Below, in pieces: positions 59,143 to 64,000 of a stretch of 64,000 nucleotides of DNA. Below the pieces are notes generated by a model. It saw nothing but the letters and a program-made list of their open reading frames with translations, searched no databases and had not been told where the DNA came from. The translations under genes and the position numbers were made by a program. Positions within the stretch are counted from its first letter, which is position 1. Every line of letters starts with the position of its first letter. This DNA is from Zelopaecilomyces penicillatus. Lineage: Eukaryota; Ascomycota; Sordariomycetes; Hypocreales; Pseudodiploosporaceae. The stretch lies in contig VCCP01000003.1 of NCBI GenBank assembly GCA_005765155.1, positions 310,001 through 374,000 on the forward strand, given 5' to 3'.

Positions 59143-59839
59143 GTAAAATGTGCTATTACCACCTTTTACATCTCTCGTCTGTTTGAGAGAAGAGACTCTG
59201 TTATAGCTTGAACCATACAAAAATGGCAGAAAGTAGACAGGCGCGTAATAGCGAAATTTGAAAGTTGTTAATTTACTTACAAGTCCAAAACCTTGGTTTA
59301 TCTGACAGGGAAAACTTAGACAAGCTTGGCCATCTCTGGAAGTAGCTGAGTGAATGCGTCTGCTTCATCAAACTGACTATATGACCAGTCTGTTTAGCCC
59401 CCTAATGCGAGAATAGTCCTTCAACTATAACTATAGTCCTTCAGCCTTATTCATAGCCGACCCTGCCGACCTCGTTACCCCACATTCCAAACTGATTGAC
59501 GACCCATTGAAGATAATCCAAAAGTTTGATGGCAACATCAGATGCTGCTGTTAAGAGCTAAAGAATACCCTGACTCGTGTCTCCTGCCTCGTAGTAAAAC
59601 CCACTATTGTCTTTTGGAACCCCCATGTAATAATAACTGCTTATGGACTTCGCGCGAATCATACCCTTACCTGTGCCAAGACCCATCTAAGGGCAGTCCC
59701 CCAATGACAGCCATACATACATGGACTATAGTAACGTTTTCTGTCAATTGTAAAAGCCAGCCCCAGACTAGACCAAGATCAACTGGGGGTGAAGTAAACT
59801 GGTATATTTTGGGGTAGATATGATACACATGGCCAATAA

Positions 59840-60447
59840 CTTGACTTTACCTCAGCCACGCTTCTGCTCGCCACAGCCATCACAACGGTGAATGGCCAGG
59901 GTTTTGCAAGGAGTTGCACCAGATATGTACGGTATTCCTCTGTAATTTATTATAGATTCCTGTTGACTAAACTAATCGCGTTTTGTGCTTTTTAAAAACA
60001 GAATCTTATAGAAGGCGGGAGAAGAATCGACGTCGACTGCTCAGACGGTGCAGGAAAAATGATCACGACTTCTTTCAATCTCTTCTTATGTTTGTCAAAC
60101 CGAAATGGTCAACTTGTCCCAGGGTATGTTTTGCATTCCAAAGTCCCCCAAGTATGCTTAGGCATGGAATGCTAACTATGATAGACAATACTTTACTAAT
60201 ACCTGTAATAACTGCAACCTACGGGGGACAGTGCTTGGCTGTGCATGCCGAAACACACACGGGCTGTACAATATGGCAGAGTATGATTTGAGTACGTTCC
60301 CTCCCCTTGTCCTACCAGGAAGAATTGCCCCTTCTACACCTCTCTTTTCTGTTTTGAGTTTCCTTTATACTTTTGTTTACAATTCTAATGTATTGATCTT
60401 TAATAGACTCGCGCTTAACAAATGTGGCGGGACATTTGCGATGTTAG
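59840..60447 (+). pseudogene. CVNH copy 3, promoter and ATG deleted, body intact
   Basis: Exons 59840-59926, 60002-60123, 60185-60291 and 60407-60447 again have the lengths 87/122/107/41. The lectin domain has no stop (RSCTRY, VDCSDG, LFLCLSNRNGQLVPG, TCNNCNLRGT, VAGHLRC). At the start, the codon aligned with ATG reads CTT and a TAA lies just upstream. The sequence before it (59805-59860) matches 58225-58275, far upstream of copy 2, so the TATA box, leader and ATG are missing. It could be expressed only through a new upstream exon. Confidence 0.82.
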
Positions 60448-60769
60448 ATATAGTATGCTGTTACCACCTTTTACGTCTCTCATCTCTCTTCTTCTTGAGT
60501 GACGAAATTTTGTCACAGCTTAATCCATATAGAATCGAAAGAAATGGGAAGGGCGCGCAGTGGCAAATTCTAAAAAGTTGTTGATTTATTTAGAAGTCCA
60601 AAACCTTGGTTTCTCCAAATAATAAAACGCACGCAAGCTCAGTAGACCAAAGCTAGGCCATGACACTCTGACAGCTGTGTCTGCCATTGGCTTGCATTTG
60701 CGAAAGCTAAAATACATGAGAGAATGCAAACTATAATTCCAGCAGATATGCCTTTACTGTTGAACTAAT

Positions 60770-60955
60770 TGTGCAACCAGTCTGTTGGACTCTCGAGTCC
60801 GAATGCGGGGATGATGATCCTTCACCAGAGATCCTTCAGTTTTAATCACAAGTCACAACTTCCCAGCCGACATCATTACCCCGCATTCTAAACTCATCAA
60901 CAGCTCATCGACATCTCATCCAAAGACAACCACAGTTTGACGACGTTTTCCAATC
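60770..60955 (+). promoter_or_regulatory. Promoter of the GFA gene, also copied between CVNH repeats
   Basis: This segment (CCAGTCTGTT..., CCTTCA repeats, ATTCCAAACT-like, then CATCCAAAG) is similar to 57770-57960 and 59390-59560. It sits just before the GFA start, so the CVNH repeat unit carries a copy of it. Confidence 0.6.
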
Positions 60956-62038
60956 ATGACGGATAATGGGCAAACTCTACATCACGGCAACTGCCACTGC
61001 GGTCGGTTCAGGTACCAGGTCTACGCGCCAGCCATCACCAGCGCCATCGCATGCTCCTGCAGCCTTTGTCAAAAGAAGGGATATCTCTGGCTCGATGTGG
61101 GCGAAAAGGCTGCGTTTTCTATAGTGAGAGATGATGGCCAGACGACGGAGTATGAGTCGGCTACGATTCGGGACAAGGTGAGTCAAGATGATTACATTCT
61201 ACACAGTAGTTCCCATGGTTTGTCTGGCATTATCCTTACACATTATGAGCTTCAAAAGTACTAATAATATTCTCATCTACAGTTTTGCGGTCACTGCGGC
61301 ACTGGAATTGTTGGAGAGCATCTCACAGGGCCGTTGCAAGGCCGATTCCTCGTCAATATCCGGGCGATTCGAGATCCATATGTGAATCCCTTTAATCTCG
61401 AGTGCGTAGCTACTCCATCTTTTATTCAGTCAATTCTTTCTCACCAATACTCCCTTTAGACACAATATTGAGCATACCAAAGCTGAGGGAGATACTCGGA
61501 CTCTCCAGCACCTCCCTGAACCCACAGACGATCGCCCAGCTCATCACGTCGCGGCCTGTCATTGCGGTCTAGTCCGCGCCGATATGCTCACTCCAATCCA
61601 AGATGAAGAAGTCAAAGAAGACAACTGCAGTACCTGCGTAAGAGTAAGTGATCGCTCAGACACCACCAATAAACAAGAGTATAAACAATTGCCTAACTGA
61701 CACACCATCAGAACGCCTACATCGGCGTCTATCCCACACGATCCAACGTTCGTATCCACGGGCGTGAGCATACCTTTGAGTATCTCCATGGCTCCAAGTT
61801 CAGCGGCTCAGCTCACTGCAGTACCTGTGGTGTCCTCGTCTTCAGCAACATCTACGGCCCGCCGCTGAGTGTCTTTGACAAGTTACCCCCAGGGAGAAAG
61901 GAAGCTGCGCTGGCGGTGTATCACAAGAACATGGCTATACAGCCGTTGAATTTACGAGCGATAGAGGGATTGGATATTGGATCGCTGAAGATAAATAGAA
62001 CGGATGAGGGGACAGAAGGATATGTTCTTGATGCGTAG
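60956..62038 (+). CDS. Two-domain GFA/CENP-V (Mss4-like zinc) protein
   Basis: Four exons (60956-61177, 61283-61401, 61460-61643, 61712-62038) give 283 residues. Each half carries a GFA-type zinc site: CHCGRFRY, CSCSLCQKKG and FCGHCGTG in the first; CHCGLVRAD, CSTCVRNAY and CSTCGVLVF in the second. GFA domains have the Mss4-like fold; bacterial Gfa adds glutathione to formaldehyde, but most fungal members have no proven reaction. It lies directly after the CVNH array and shares its promoter sequence with the array spacers. Confidence 0.85.
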
Positions 62039-62227
62039 GATTGAATCACTTAGTGAGGACCGTTCCAAGCAAGTTCAAGTCTTTCAAAACGAGAGATAAA
62101 GTACATTTTTGTCGCTCCCATTAGAGGAAAATTCTCAGATAACACATATTCTCATGGCTTCCGTCTTCGCCGAGTTGACCCGTATGTACCATCTTGGCTA
62201 AATATCATCTTCCTGCAAGTCGTTCTT

Positions 62228-64000
62228 TCACAAGCTAGAGGATGACTTGCCTCCCACGTTTGACATCCGCCGCAACTCAACATCGCTTCCATGACCCCCA
62301 TGGCTTCCCATCGTTGCCGAATCGCCATCATCTATAGACGTATCGCATCGCCCATCCAAACCCATTTGATCTCTCCTCCCCGCAGGAGACTCCATCTCTC
62401 CCACACCCACACCCACACCCGCCTCCTCTCCCCTCTGTCTGTCCACAGCGCCAAATGCGTTTCCATGCATTATCTCCCTGACCCCCATCCGCAGCGCGGG
62501 CCAGCTCGTAACGAAGAAAATGATGGCGTTCCACAAGCCCTGGAGCGGTAACACGGCGGCAGTAGCGACGTGGTAATGCCAGGGCGAGCCGCCATCAATC
62601 CAACCATGAATTCGGTTCATACTGCTGGGGATCCAGGTGACAAGGACGCTGAGTCCAAACAGGAAACTTGTACGGAGATATGCGCGCTTGACGGGGTCAC
62701 CTACTGTGAACTTGGCCATCAGGGACTTGAGACCTGCGAAGAAGCTTCGTACTGTATACTGGGTGGGAAGAGTGGGGATCTCCGGGCCCGAGGATGTAAT
62801 GGTTGAAGAGAACTGGTTAACTGGTGATGCTGCGTGTGGGTTGGAGCTTTGTATTGTTTCGCCCGTTATAGAAGCAGCTGTCTCGACTTGCTCAAATGGG
62901 GCTTGGGTTGTGTTGGAGCCAGGATGAGGTATGGACTTGGACTCGGACGAACTGGCGACTGCTGTCGAAGCGGATGAGTGGGTGATTTGAACTTCTGTCG
63001 TGACGGTTCCGTAGCAGCCACTTTTTGTAGGATCAAACTGGTTCTATAGAGTGCATAAAGACAGTTTAGGTTAGCAGTGTTCACTTTGTGAACTATTGAC
63101 CAAGGGCTGTCATCGAAACATACGTTATCCAGATATTTGTTCTTTGCATTTCTGCTCGTCGAGAAACTGCGAAGCTGATTCCTCGAGCGGAAGACATGGT
63201 ATCCGACCAGGACGTAGCACAGAATTGAGCCCACAATGCATATCCAAATCAACATGTAGTATGTGTAGATTCGGATAAAGTCCCACTCGCGATCAACCCA
63301 GCACCAAATCTATTGACTCGTCAGTTTTATGGATCCAAGGACGCTTATTCTTGATGAAGACATTGAGGATCGTGCCGTTCAGGGACTAGGCAAAGACTGA
63401 AGTAATTGCGAATACAAGAGACCAGAACTGACCGTTGCTCCGCCGTAGACGAGACCATGTTTAGGGCTTCTAACAAGCAGCAGAGAAAGCGCAATTGTAA
63501 ACGGTCCTCCATAGCATATGAGACAATAGATCCACCAGCGTCGGCGAAAGGAGTCGGGGCTGGTGTGGAAGTAAAAGACGAGCAAGACGTTGATGGCCAT
63601 TGCCAGAGACCACCAAGGGTCAGATTGCATAAACCTATCGAGGGGATTCATGTTAGCCAAAGTAACATGAATGACATTGGAATATCACATGTGTGATCAA
63701 GAATCTCCATAGGCAATCTCCATCCGTCCAATTCACCACCATAGCCAATGTGAAATGCAGAAGATGGACAGCGAAAAACCCACATCTCAAACAAGAAGCT
63801 CTGCGCCTGGCACAACGCCGTCGCCTCTCCCGCCTTCAGCCCATCATACGCAATAATGCTTGCAATACTGGCACCGATATTCGAAATGCTCGCAAAGACA
63901 ATAAATGAGTTTTGCACATTGCGCACCCGCCGCACGAGCCCGTAGGCGACGAAGATGAACATGACGGACACGAGACTGATGGAACCGCCGATGCGCTCCA
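62228..64000 (-). CDS. cAMP-receptor-like G-protein-coupled receptor (5' end outside window)
   Basis: Exons 63784 to beyond 64000, 63433-63634, 63124-63309, 62228-63043. The visible part begins in the first helices (SLVSVMFIFVAYGLVRRV, NIGASIASIIAY) and continues through LICYGGPF, the extracellular IWCWVDREWDFIRIYTYY, and WICIVGSILCYV. Then come a long Ser/Thr-rich third cytoplasmic loop (about 130 residues) and two final helices (LRTSFLFGLSVLVTWIPS, ALPLQGLWNAIIFF-like). The C-terminal tail is Gly/Asp-rich. This is the CrlA/GprH-type class with similarity to Dictyostelium cAMP receptors; ligand unknown. Acts at the plasma membrane with heterotrimeric G proteins. Confidence 0.85.

Noticed and set aside
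1..64000. CRISPR arrays, rRNA and tRNA genes
   Set aside because: No spaced direct repeats of CRISPR type, no rRNA-like blocks and no cloverleaf with a GTTCRANNC arm was found by eye; a tRNA scan could still find one.

Overview
The window is nuclear DNA of a filamentous ascomycete (Pezizomycotina). Most recognisable genes are split by short GT-AG introns of about 50 to 150 nt with CTAAC-like branch sites. The genes are typically fungal: a SurE-type acid phosphatase, a DUF3669 kinase-like protein, a cAMP-receptor-like GPCR, cyanovirin-N homologues, a PTR2 peptide transporter and an Apa2-type phosphorylase. No species can be named from the sequence alone.

Layout. 1-2463: a Prp43-like DEAH helicase copy, cut by the window edge, with every catalytic motif eroded and one frameshift. 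2464-12060: decayed, gene-poor DNA with broken SNF2-helicase pieces and a weak Ulp1-like piece. 13111-21338: a metabolic block: SurE phosphatase, mitochondrial HotDog dehydratase-like protein, a truncated succinyl-CoA ligase beta copy, a maltose O-acetyltransferase-like enzyme and a FucP-type MFS transporter. 22192-25338: two minus-strand paralogues of an unrecognised family, one broken by a 17-bp tandem duplication. 25995-30390: a DUF3669 protein, a sulfotransferase and a secreted Ser/Thr-rich protein. 30391-34806: gene-poor, with an AT-rich island.

34807-48354 looks like a biosynthetic cluster: bZIP-like regulator (+), ATP-grasp ligase (-), GDP-mannose 4,6-dehydratase (-), a small previously hidden exon chain (-), a nucleotidyltransferase with a GGSFNPPHRGH motif (-), a CDP-alcohol phosphotransferase (-), a PTR2 transporter (+) and an Ap4A phosphorylase (+). 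The combination suggests a product made by ATP-driven ligation and nucleotide-activated head-group or sugar transfer. That is an inference. Three members carry lesions: a 2-nt frameshift, an in-frame TAA and a catalytic Asp-to-Val change. The cluster may therefore be decaying or have changed function.

49710-54297 holds a secreted protein, a mercuric-reductase-like flavoprotein and an HNH-domain protein. 56818-60447 holds three tandem cyanovirin-N-homology genes with identical exon lengths. Only the first is intact. The second has lost its ATG and gained a stop; the third appears to have lost promoter and ATG through a microhomology deletion. The repeat unit also carries a copy of the promoter of the next gene, a two-domain GFA/CENP-V protein (60956-62038). 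The window ends inside a GPCR gene on the minus strand.
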